A DNA stretch of 64,000 nt, taken from NCBI GenBank assembly GCA_032718865.1, contig JALUTQ010000045.1:1364001-1428000 (forward strand), written 5' to 3'. This document shows, piece after piece, positions 21,758 through 32,426 of the stretch. A model generated the notes under the pieces. The model ran no database searches and was not told the origin of the DNA. It saw nothing but the letters and a program-made list of their open reading frames with translations. Every line of letters begins with the position of its first letter. The stretch's first letter is position 1. This DNA is from Tilletia caries (lineage: Eukaryota; Basidiomycota; Exobasidiomycetes; Tilletiales; Tilletiaceae). Made by a program: the position numbers and the translations under genes.

Positions 21758-24237
21758 ATGACAGGCTCAGCATCAACTTTGCTCGACGCAAGCGACAAAG
21801 GCAACATGTCACCTGTGCAGGAGCAGGTGCCTACACAGGCGAAGAGGCCGGATGTCGAAGCGATCTCAATCCCAATGCATCGTCTGTCGAACACCGAGGA
21901 CGGTCCATCGCAGGTCATTACGCCTGAATCTACTCCATTCGAAAGCGAGGCCAAGACTCAGGACCCAGGACTGAAGCGTAGACTCCAAAGCAAGCAAATG
22001 GTGAGCCAGTCCTGTACACATGATGCCTCTGGCCAGGCAGGAATCCAGTGCTGACGCTTTCATAATCCCTCTCCCTGCGTTACAGCAAATGGTACGCTCT
22101 CACGTCTGTGCAAGCGTTCTTGTCAAGGAGCTGACCGAACTGACCGAGCTTCTGACACAAAGATTGCGATTGGGGCCAATATGGGTGAGCTTCAAGCTGG
22201 TCGTTGCCGTCTCGCAGTCACGTCGTTCCCATCCTGACTTTTCACTCGTGCATCAGGCGTGGGCCTCTTCCTCGGGTCTTCTTCGGCGCTTTACAGTGGA
22301 GGGCCAGGTTTCATCCTCATCGACTTCATCATTGTCGCCATCATGCTATTTTTTGTTGTCATGGCTTTGGCCGAGTGAGTACAACCTCACGTCTTCTCTG
22401 ACTCCATTCCACTTCGCTCATCCACATTATGGTCCTTTTATTGTGCAGGATGGCGACGACGTTCCCAGTTTCTGGCTCGTTCGTGACGTATACGACCCGC
22501 TTCATCGACCCAGCTTTGGGTTTTGCTATGGGCTGGAACTACTGGCTTCAGTGGCTCGTTGCCTTGCCCATCCAAATCACGGCCGCCAACATTATCATTT
22601 CCAAGTGGGATGTGAACAACACCGTTCCTGCGGCCGTCTGGATCATCCTCTTTTTACTTCTTGTCTCCATGATCAACTTCTTCGGAATCCGTCTGTATGG
22701 ACAGATCAACTACTGGATGTCGATGATCAAGGTGCGTTCTCTTTATCATACTGGCGGTACGATGACTTCTGATCTGACCGTCATCAAGTATCTAGGTTAC
22801 AGCTGTTGCCGTCTTCGTCATTCTCGCCATCGCAATCGACGCCGGCGCAGGTCCATCGAACCATTACCGGGGAGCCAAGACTTGGCATGATCCAGGTGCG
22901 TTCCTTTCTGACTTGGGTTTGCACAACTTCTGACGGTACGAATATTCACCAGGCGCCTTCAAGAACGGGATGAAAGGTTTCTGCGATGTCCGTATTTGGG
23001 CGTGAGGTATCTGCCTGCTAATATTTTCTGACACCCACGTAATGGTTCTCTCCTAAAGCTTTTCGTGACCGCCGCATTCTCACTGGCGGGCACAGAGCTG
23101 ATCGGACTGACAGCTGCGGAGACATCCAATCCACGCAAGGAAGTTCCGAAGGTAAGCTCTCACGCAAACCCGCTTCCCTAAGATGGTTTCTCAAGACTGA
23201 CGCCTGCTGCATCGCCTCCCTCCCAACCGCAAGGCAACTGTTCAAGTGTTCTGGAAGGTTGTCGCGTGCTACATCATTTCGCTATTCATGATCGGCCTCA
23301 TCGTGCCCTCGAACGACGAGAGACTTGCGGGCGATACACAATCTCCCGTATCGCCTTTCGTCCTTGCCATCGAGCTGGCCGGCATTAAAGGGCTACCACA
23401 CGTCTTCAACATCATCATTCTGATATCGTTAATCAGCGTCGGCAATTCTTCTGTCTACGCCTCGTCCCGCACCCTCCTTGCCCTCGCCCAGCTCGGTCAG
23501 GCCCCTCAGATCTTCGGCCGGATCGACTCGAAGGGACGACCGGCCCATGCGATGGTGCTTGCCATCAGCTTCGGCCTTTTCGCTTTCGCTCAATATGCGA
23601 GCAGCGCAACTGATATCTTTCGATGGCTTCTCGCTCTTTCTGGGCTCGCGAGCATGTTCACCTGGACCTCGATCTGCTACGCGCACGTACGCTTCCGTAT
23701 GGCGTGGAAACGGCAGGGGCATCGTCTTGAGGAGCTGCCGTGGACGTCGCCGACTGGTGTTGTGGGATCCATAATCGGCATCACGATGAACGTGCTCGCA
23801 CTCCTTTTCAACTTCTACACGGCCGCCTGGCCTATTGAGGAGTCTCTCGACGGGCGTGCAAGAGCGAAGGCATTTTTCCAAGCGTGAGTGATAAGCTCCC
23901 ATCTAAAGTGCCCGATAATACCAGCCTCTGACCTGTCTCCAACCTCTCGACTCCACAGCTATCTGGCCGCTCCGATTGTCATAATCCTCTATGTCGTCGC
24001 CAAGATCGTCCGTCCAACTCCTCGTGTCGAGCTCCAGGATGTGCGTTTCTTTGCATACACATCTCGAACAAAAAGTAGCCTTGTTGTTCCGAATGCGCTG
24101 ACATACTTCATGCCTTTGTGCAGATCGATCTGCAAACCGGTCGGCGGCAGGTATCGGTCGAAGACTTAATCGCAGAGAGGCAGGCAGATGCGGCAAGGCC
24201 GTTGTGGCGCAGGACCTTCGAGCTTTTCTGCCACTAG
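21758..24237 (+). CDS. Amino-acid permease 2 (yeast AAP/YAT family)
   Basis: Plasma-membrane amino-acid transporter, 581 residues from eleven exons: 21758-22000, 22086-22091, 22163-22184, 22257-22374, 22449-22731, 22796-22895, 22953-22987, 23059-23151, 23234-23883, 23959-24040, 24124-24237. The exon lengths sum to whole codons, and the product aligns residue for residue with permease 1: LKRRLQSKQMQMIAIGAN, GWNYWLQWLVALP, AGTELIGLTAAETSNPRKEVPK, FGRIDSKGRPAHA. Exon 2 is only 6 nt (CAAATG) and supplies the conserved QM. The donor after exon 7 is GTCCGT, not the usual GTGAGT/GTAAGT. The N-tail differs from permease 1, so regulation or turnover probably differs. It arose by duplication, and one copy gained or the other lost introns. 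Confidence 0.93.
22086..22091 (+). other. 6-nt microexon of permease 2
   Basis: CAAATG lies between an acceptor (TTACAG) and a donor (GTACGC). It supplies Gln-Met, making KQM-QM-IAIG, which matches the uninterrupted RHMQMIAFG of permease 1. Without it the conserved signature would be two residues short. Confidence 0.8.
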
Positions 24238-24701
24238 ACGAGCGACGAAGATCCTTCCCTTTCGTTCATACGGTCGTCTGAAGTCTTCACTGCATCAACT
24301 TCCCTCCCCTTTGGGTTGTATGATGTATCTTCGGCGTGCACTTGTAACCTTCTCCTCGGCGCAACGCCTTTGTGCCAAAAGATCAACTCGCTGGTACAAC
24401 CGTGCGAAACAACGAAAGGACTTCTATTTTGCATACAGCGAAGAAGAAGGAACGTCCGATAAGAGAGAGCGAGAGAAGTAAGGCGAAGTAGTTCTGTGCA
24501 CGATGGAGGCGTCCCATGTGCCAACGATGCGCTTGCTGAGGCCAAGACAGTAGCTAGGAAGGGAACGGACGCTCCAGTGAGGGAGGAGACTTGAGAGATA
24601 CATCAACAACGGAAGTGGGCCCCTGTTCATCGCTGGACCGAGTGGCAATGCGATTAAGAGTAGTCGTAAAAAGGATTAGAAAAGAACGAGTGTAGGTATG
24701 C
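24238..24701. other. Convergent intergenic between permease 2 and TRP-like gene
   Basis: Shared 3' flank of two convergent genes. No frame with recognisable content. Confidence 0.5.
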
Positions 24702-27700
24702 CTATGAACGCCAGTATGCCGGATCGTTTGAAGCAGGTTTTCTTTCGGAGCCCGGCGCAGCACCCTCCGATGGCGTCGCCGCCGCCGCCGTCGTGGACCC
24801 AAACCCAGCGTTCTGTACGGCGGCTAACACGCTGTTACGCGGGGATCCCACGCCATTCGAGCTCGCCAGGCTCGCGTTGAAGTCCAGCCCCAGGCCAGCG
24901 TTGAGCTTTCCTAGGTCCGTCTGCGGCGGGAGCGAGCCGTCACCGATGGGCGAGCCGGGAGTGGCCGTACCTGTCGGCGGTGCAGCTTGAGGTGGTGCTA
25001 ATGTGGTGCCAACAGAAGGTGACAACGCAGAAGGACCCGCAGCGCTAGGACCTGGTGCACCACCATCCTGGACGACGGGTGGTCTCCGCGGCTTACGGAC
25101 AACTTCAAAGCCGCTTGACTTGGGCGCAGCGCCGTCATCTTCCCCCTCCATCTCGATTCCGAAGGCCCCTTCGTCAGCCAGATTGCCTTCGCGACCACCA
25201 GTGCGCCGGGCGACATTCGACCTCAATCCACCCACAACGTTCTTGAGGCCTGACCACACGCCTCCACCTCCTCCAGCATTATTACTGCCCGTTTCAGATA
25301 CTCTCCCAGCTCCTCGGCGTTGAGCACCTTCCGCTTGCCCATCCTCTCCGCCCTCTTCCTCTTCGTCCTCCTCATCCTCGTCTTCCTCATCGAAAGAGTT
25401 CTCTGCGTCAATTCCACTTTCTGACATCCTGCGCTTTGGCTTTGTCCGCATCCAGAAGCCTCCACCTCCAGATGCCCGCCGCTCCTGCCTCGCCTTCGAC
25501 CGTTTCCGTGCTGCTGCTGCTGCCGCACTGCTCGCACCAACTGCGGCACCACTGCCGGCAGCATCGGATACTTTCGTCGATGGGACAGGGTTGGTCGTAT
25601 GAGCAATCGCAGTGAAGCTACTGCGATGATCAGGCAGCGCGACAAGCTCATTCCGTGCCGAGGCGGACGGCGCATTCCTGCTGACTCCCGCTCCTCCTTG
25701 ATCAGCCCAGCTGAACTCGACGACGGCCGACTGACTTTGCGGACGAGATCTTCGACGAGCAGCCGCCACCGCAGCAGCCGTAGCCGCACTTGGTACACCC
25801 GGTATTGGTCCTTCTGGTAGAGCTCCGACGTTTTGTGGCGGCATCGGGGCAGAGGGCGAGCCATTTGGTTGACCCGGCGACCGCGCTGTGACGGCAGTAC
25901 CAGGGATCGATTGCCACGGCTGGGCATCTGTGGCGCGACCTCCGCCGAGACGAACGAAGCCAGTTGCCGGTGGCGACGGACCGCCACCGCCAACGCTCTG
26001 ATGCTGAAGCGCCTGTGCGGATCGAGGGCGCTGTGGCACAATGCCAGGAGGAGAGTATCTTGGAGCCGTTGCCGGGCCTTGGCCCCAACCCGACGCAGTC
26101 GAACTGCCGTTCAAGCCCGGTGACGTGGATGGCATGGCTGCCATTATGCCACCTTCATCGTGCGGATCTGACTGGAAGTATCCAGCGTACGGCCCGTTCG
26201 TCAGCGCATCGTGCTGACTCATTCGAGGCTGATTTTGCTGGTTCATGCGGGGGTTGTCGAGGTAGCTCGCATAGCTGACCTGGCGTGAGTGGGTGAGACG
26301 GATAGGCTTGTTCGCCGCCGCTGCCGCTGCCGCCGGGTGAGCTTCAACCCCGGGAGAGCCACCCATATTGAGCACCGAGCCCGCTGATCCCCGACTAGGC
26401 GGTCGTCGGAGTCCGCCAGTCTGCGACATGCCGGAGCCAAGCTGCAGAATCTTATCCTGTCTCCGTCGAATCTGCCGAATCGCTCCCTCCAGGCCTCCAT
26501 ACGTCCTCCGCGAGCCTTCCTCGTATGGAACCTTGAAGCCAATCCGAATGGCCAGCTCGCACAGCTTGACGGCCACAATGAAGAGAGCGCCGACGAACCA
26601 GATGGCTTGGATGAGGAGAATCACGTACGTCATCCAGCCTGCAACTTGGGAACCAAAGCCCACGACGGGCGAGAGCAGGACAAGGAGGACGGCCGTGATG
26701 ATCCTGAGCACGCTCCCCACAAACGCAAGAGGACCCATATGGGACCCTTCGCCCCAAGGCAGCCACAGACTGCTTCCAACACTCATCGCGACCTCGAATA
26801 TGAGCAACACGATTGCTTGTGCCGACCCACTCGCCTCGGCCGCCCCAATCATGATGCCGATGATCAATGTCCAGGCAAAGAGGGCGACAACGAACTTCTG
26901 TGTGCCCGGTGCGTACGAGTTATACATCGGCCCCAGTTGGATGAATGTCGGCATGTCCTCGTACAACTCCTCGCTCGTCGAGCGCCCGATGCGAAGGACG
27001 ACGTAGAGCGGGATGAGCACGCATACAACCGTGAAGAAGACGGCCGCAAGTGCCTGTTGGGTCGTCGAATGCGCTCCGCCGTGCGATTGGAAGCCCCAGA
27101 CCGAGAGAATGGTGAGGGGTAGGTGGAAAAGGGCAATAACACGGACGATATTGCCGTGCAAAACACTTAGGTGAAGCTTGGCCGGTGCTCCACCCGCACG
27201 ACCACCACGGACGTACCCGCGAGAGCGCCTCGGACCAGCAGTACCATTTCCAGCTTTCTCCGAAGTCGAGCCTCCTCCCAAGGCACTGAGGAAGCGATAC
27301 TGGCCCCACCGGGTAGATCCGGGAGAATGCACATGTCCATCCACCTCCATTTTCGCTTCCGCATCGCCCTCATACGGTGTCTGTCTACCAGAGGCCAACC
27401 CAAGGCCATCCGAAATCGAGTGGCGGGACCGCTCCACATATCCCTGACCCGCACCGATAGATACCGAACTGATCGTCCGCCGATTGTGATCAAGCATGGA
27501 CGATCTCGATGGCGGTCGTACGGTCGAAGTCAGCGGTGCTGCGCCACCACCACCTCCAGGCGTTCCCGGACGATTATGGGTACTACTGCTTCCGGACGCG
27601 TTAGCGCCAAAGTTCAAGCTGGCCGCCGTCGACCCAGCAGGACTTTTCGGGGCCAAAATCGCAGTTGAGCTCTCGCCCCTCCCAGCACCGGCACTACCGC

Positions 27701-29443
27701 CCGTCCCGTTGAGACCGAAATCATCAGCATGCCGACGCTGTTTAGCCGTCTCCAGTATGCCGTGCACCCAGTCGGCCAGCCAGAGCAGCGCCGAGATGCC
27801 GACGATCACAGCGAGGAGGCACAGCCAGATCACAGCGGCCGTCGGCCAGAGGTCTTCCTCGCGCAGTCCAATCATGTAGCCGTACCGCGGAATTCCGTAG
27901 ACGGAGCCGTTGAGATTGAGGAATCGATTCCCACCTCCGTGCGAGGGTGCGCTCTGTTCGAGGTTGGTGTTCATAAAGATGGGCGAGGTGAGATTGTTGC
28001 GCATCTGATCTCCAATGTCACCGATGGGCAGCGCCGCAAAGGTGCGAAGGACGTCAATCTTGCCACTGCCCATGTAATTGCTATTGGCGAGCGCCTCTGG
28101 ATTGGTCTGATCCGATTTCAGAATCGTGACGTTGCCGAGGAGACTGGCCCAGGCTGCCTGACGAAGCACCGGGTAGGCCCAATCGGGCCAGTGTACGCTG
28201 ACCATGGCAATCGCAGCGACAAATTGGAGGTGATAGATCACGTCCCAACATCCTGGACTGGAGAAGCGAAGCAGCCCAGCGGAAAGTTGGAGGTGCTCCC
28301 CACTAAGGGCGGCAACGAGCGTTGGGCGAAGCTTGTCGCGAACCCAGTTAGGGCCCGTTCCTTCGCGGACACGGTTGGCGAATCGGGCGCGTAGCACAGC
28401 GAGGGCGGTGAGTAGGCGTGCGAGAGTAGCAACTACAAAGTATGTGATGCAAGTGGCGATGGGCAGCCAGAGGATGAAGGACCAGTACCAGGAGTGTGGG
28501 CGATAAGGGGTATTGCTGATCTGAATACATGCTATATTTTTGGCAGGTTTGGAAGGATCGGAGAGACGGAGCTGGGTCTGGAGCGTTCCGAGGTAGTATG
28601 GCGAGTCGACGGGGATGCTGACGCCAAAAGCGACGGGTCCAGGTCCGTATGCGCACGAGGCTGGATTGATGAGTGGGTTGAGCAGGTCTGCGGTAGTGGG
28701 GAATATGCGGTCGCAGAGGAAAGTGAAGTTGCTGAAGACTGGGAAGGTGAGGAAGTTGGACTGGATGGAAATAGCGCCTGTAGGAATGAGAGCAGAAGTG
28801 GTCAGAAAGGTAAGGCGAGTCCTGCTGAGAAAGACCCAAACAGAGGGAGGGACGCACTCAGGTAATTGGTAATGTTGTCAGCGGCGTGAGCCTGGCTTCC
28901 AATTTCTCCAAGAGCAACGATGCGTAGAGTGCCCTTGGTGGGCGCGCGCCTGCCGATAAAGGTGCCTCCAAGGTCCTCGTCGAATTGAGCATACACTGAA
29001 GTCACATTGATGCGAAGGTCAGGCGCTACCACCGACTTCCCACTCCTGGCGTGGTAGTTGCAGTCACGAAAGTAGATATCCGGTGCGCGCACATGTGCGG
29101 CGGACCCGTAGTATGCGTCTGGAAGTGGTTCGTGGACGAAGAAGTTGGGCTGGTAGGATGAGTCGAGGTCGAGGACAACGTTGGAGTACGTCGGCGTAGG
29201 GGCGGCACTGATAGTGGATGATGCCGTCGTACTCGCTCCTGGGGCCTGGGTTTGAGTCGGTGCGGCATTCATAGAGGTCGCTGTGAGAACATCAGAATTC
29301 GATCCAGAATCGTCGCCGCCTGCCCCATCGTCTGCGCCGTCGTCCTGCTGTGCCAATGCTGGGGAGAGGGCGAAGGCGAAAATCAGACAGAGGAGGAGGA
29401 GGAAAGGAAGGGAAGTGCCCGTTAGACGCGAAGTGGACACCAT
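24702..29443 (-). CDS. TRP/FLC-like integral membrane protein with very long cytosolic tail
   Basis: Two exons (28858-29443 and 24702-28777), 1553 residues. The N-terminus is a signal peptide (LPFLLLLCLIFAFALSPALA). An extracellular/luminal ML-like domain of ~330 residues with Cys follows, then a group of membrane segments (WYWSFILWLPIATCITYFVV, LWPTAAVIWLCLLAVIVG and others). This is the architecture of fungal TRP-like / flavin-carrier (Flc, Pkd2) proteins, linked to calcium and cell-wall stress. The second half is disordered: Ser/Ala/Pro-rich, with an RRRxS-like region and a long acidic run (DEEDEDEEDEEEEGGEDG). It is about twice the size of yeast Flc proteins. An in-frame ATG at 29503 is possible, but 29443 places the signal peptide near the start. 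Confidence 0.8.
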
Positions 29444-30296
29444 GGTCGACCGGCGAGACCTGCTTGCGCTTCCTCCAGAAACCAGTCCAAGTCCGAGTAG
29501 CATGTCGATGCGGTCAAATCCAAATGCGGTCACAGAGTCTTCGTCAGCTGTGGCCGTTGGACCAAGACGAACGATTTTTGAGGTACGGCCGAGCTTCCGA
29601 GATGAGAAGTAGGAGCCACTTTCCTTCTCGACAATGAGCGATGGGCGATGGGCGATGAGCGATGAGCGGGTGTTGGACGTCTGAGGATGGGCGATAGAAA
29701 AGTGAGTAGTGAGTGAGATGAGAAGCGGACGGAGCGAGAGGGGCTCCAAGTGGTACTCACCCACTTGCAGACCCCGCTTAGACCGAGCTCGATGCTGTCC
29801 GGCGCAGACAGTCAGAATAGAAACCGGCGCTCGTGCTCGTGCTCGTGCTCGTGCTCGTCGTTGCCGCTGTCGTCGTCGTCTTGCTCGCCGCCGCCGTCGA
29901 GACGATGTGCCAAGGCCCAAGGGACGCGATCACGCCGGATTGCCGCCGCCTTCTTGCTCTTGCTCATCGCATGCTCAGCGCTCAGCTGCTCGGAGCCTTT
30001 TTGCAGAAATCGTTGCGCAACGAATTGCCTCAGCCAAAGCAATAAGCATGGGCGAAATGTCAAATGAGCCAAAGAATCGGGACTTGGGTGGCATGTTGAC
30101 CTGGAGGACAACCATCATCGAGATACCTGCTCAGTGCTCCAGGTAAGCATCACACACAGTCCAAGGGGGCGAGGAACGGTCTCTCTACTGCACGCTTATT
30201 GAAGTGGCCTCTTTCCTTTCCCAATAGATCCCTATTCCATCAAGACGCCAGCAATAGCGACAGTACGACACTCACTCGATCACTTTGCTTTACACC
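29444..30296. promoter_or_regulatory. Divergent promoter region, TRP-like gene and unknown plus-strand gene
   Basis: 853 bp between two divergent starts. It has GCGATGGGCGATGAGCGATGAG repeats near 29640, a GCTCGT tandem run near 29830-29860 (source of spurious Arg-rich frames), and a strong palindrome-bearing 23-bp element at 30004-30026. Confidence 0.5.
30004..30026. promoter_or_regulatory. 23-bp conserved promoter element with 14-bp palindrome (site A)
   Basis: Contains the perfect palindrome TCGTTGCGCAACGA. The whole 23 bp, including the CAGAAA left flank, recurs exactly at 57225-57247, also between two divergent genes. The core TTGCGCAA is the classical C/EBP-type bZIP site. A dimeric transcription factor site is inferred. 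Confidence 0.6.
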
Positions 30297-31103
30297 ATGA
30301 ATGCATCAGCATCAGCTCCAGGTCAAGCGACAGCAACCGCCCGGAACATGCAGCCTCAACAGCAAGTAGCCATGCCATCCATATTCCTCCCGCGCTCCCA
30401 CCGCACAAGTCAGATCAGCACATCGTTATCTCAGTTCTCCCAGTCCAACCTTGCGCATCTCTCTACACGACGACTAATCGACTCCCACGCCAGTCAAATC
30501 GAGGTCCTGCGAAGAACTGGCGCCCACCTTCCCTCTGGTGCACGCCAACGACTCGAACAAGATGCCCTCAGGATCCAGAATGAGATCGAACGGCGGGCAG
30601 CTTCGGAGAATGCGCAGGGTGTCGCCAGTCAACGGCAACAGCAACAAGCGCAGGTTACTCCAGTCGATCAGCTGCAGGGAGCAATCTCACATCTTCATCT
30701 GGACGATTCTGTTCCCAGCCAAAATGCAATCGTGCAACTAAGCGAATCCGTCAGCCCCAATCTCGCATCCTTGCCCTTCACCTCCAACAACCACGCCCAC
30801 AGTTTCCAACGAAGACGTTCTGGACAAGGCCCCATTCTCCTCCTCCAACCCGATTCCGATGACCTGGCCGATGCGGAAGCTCTCCAGGCAGTGGAGGAGT
30901 TGCGCGTCATGGACAACAGCGAACGTGCCCAGAAAAGGAAACTACAAGCGCAGCAAAAACAGGAGGAACGTGTAATGGACATCGAATCCGTCTGCTACAA
31001 CCCTGACCAGTTATTCGGCGGTGACGATGGCAACGACGACGAGGATGACGGCGACGAGAACGACGAGGAAGCTTGGGGTCGAAATCAATATCTCGATCCG
31101 TAG
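30297..31103 (+). CDS. Unknown protein with acidic C-terminus
   Basis: A single exon, 268 residues, from ATG 30297. Family not recognised. The Gln/Ala-rich N-terminus is followed at ~45-105 by a probable helical region (STRRLIDSHASQIEVLRRTG, then LEQDALRIQNEIERR) with coiled-coil character. A Ser/Asn-rich linker follows, then a charged helix rich in Lys/Gln (AQKRKLQAQQKQEERVMDIE), and a strongly acidic end (DDGNDDEDDGDENDEEAWG). No signal peptide or membrane segment. The composition is that of a nuclear or cytosolic scaffold, but this is only inference. Codon use and length without stops support a real gene. Confidence 0.7.
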   Translation: MNASASAPGQATATARNMQPQQQVAMPSIFLPRSHRTSQISTSLSQFSQSNLAHLSTRRLIDSHASQIEVLRRTGAHLPSGARQRLEQDALRIQNEIERRAASENAQGVASQRQQQQAQVTPVDQLQGAISHLHLDDSVPSQNAIVQLSESVSPNLASLPFTSNNHAHSFQRRRSGQGPILLLQPDSDDLADAEALQAVEELRVMDNSERAQKRKLQAQQKQEERVMDIESVCYNPDQLFGGDDGNDDEDDGDENDEEAWGRNQYLDP

Positions 31104-31860
31104 CACCAGCGAGATCGGCTTCTACAGCTCTGGTTCCTCTCCAACAATCGGCCACCATGACTGACACTCACAATCGTTTCCGGAGCTCCCATGCAAGCGA
31201 GTAGGAAGCACGTCGCGTGCGGAGATCACTGCGCTACAGGCGCTGCCGTCCACTTTTCGCAGGCGGATTCAGTCCCGACCACGATGAGGATCATCTGCTC
31301 CTTCCGCAGCAGCAGCAGCTTTTCCTGTAATCCGATCTCTCGTCCAATCTGCTCAGCTCGGACAATTGTTACGTTACGACAAGGTCAATTATGGCTGCAG
31401 TGGCTGCATTCTGTCGCCTCTTCGCATCTGCAGTTGTCCCTCTCCTAGCACGTGTGCAGGTAGAACAAGTCGCTCCTCTCAGACCGGCGGGTTCCCAGCG
31501 AGGGATCCAGAGCCTGAGTCAATCTGGTAAGTCACAGAGTTCGCTTTTCTCTTCATTCTCTTGATGCTTGATGCTTGATGCTTGATGTTCTGACACCGAA
31601 AATATCTCATCACTTCCAGACCCTGCGTGCGCCGAGACTTGAAACCCGGGTGACGGAGGGACGAAGCTGGTCGCACTGGCTCTCCTTCTCATTCACCGCT
31701 TGCAGGCTGTTGACGATCCTTCCTCGCGCAGCGCGAATCATGAAGGGATGTCCAAAGATGCGGCGACCTGCTCATTCGCTGTTGTATGCTGCCAGCTCAT
31801 CTCTTGCTCAATCATACATACTCGGAAGTCAAGGAGCCCTGAGAGCGGCGTGTTCTCACA
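31104..31860. other. Intergenic, left flank of nested transposon
   Basis: No gene recognised. It contains a small GATGCTT tandem repeat near 31562-31586. The plus-strand frame 31575-32024 runs through the transposon end and is not a gene. Confidence 0.5.
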
Positions 31861-31862
31861 TA

Positions 31863-31918
31863 CGAGGCCGTTGTCAAAAGTATCCGGACACCAAATTTTT
31901 AACCATACGTTTACTAAG
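31863..31918 (+). repeat. Left terminal inverted repeat (56 bp)
   Basis: Mate of 38246-38301, with TA outside. The sequence GTCAAAAGTATCCGGACA has the usual look of Tc1/mariner termini. Confidence 0.85.
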
Positions 31919-32426
31919 TGTTCGCCTCTATTTCACCTTAAGTCAAACTTGGTCAGTAAAATCTGTAAAAATACACCTCTTAGCTGACCTTCTAGCGAGA
32001 GCGCAGGAGCATCGGAATATGTGACTCAAAAAATTGAGAAAAATTGAGGAGCTGGGTTGAGTAAGGGCCGTCCTCGCACCCGTGTGAGAAATGAGAAATG
32101 CACCAGAGTTCAAGATTTGAGTTTTGGGGGATGAGCGCGAGCTCGAACGCCGTGTTCCGCCGCTGCGTGCGGTCACCCAAAGCAGGCGAAGCAACGCACG
32201 CCTGCGGCGGGACACGCGTACCCCAAAACGAGCGAGGGAGAACGGCTGGGGGCGGACACATTCCAGTTCCTGCGAGGGATCGTATCAAAGGCAGAGCGGA
32301 TTGAATTTCTGCACGGGAACGAGGAAAGTTGGCAGGAGAACAATCAGCAGCGGGGATCAGGGAGGGAAGAGGGACATGAAGAAGGAGAGGTGAGGGGATA
32401 TCAGAAAAGGACCAGAGTTAGACGTA

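Noticed and set aside
1..24000. A complete mating-type locus
   Set aside because: HMG boxes of mating type are present, but no pheromone precursor, STE3-like receptor or homeodomain pair is visible in the window, so the locus claim is not supported.
29709..30146. Arg-rich plus- and minus-strand frames
   Set aside because: Produced by the GCTCGT tandem run in the promoter region; no domain and no splice partner.
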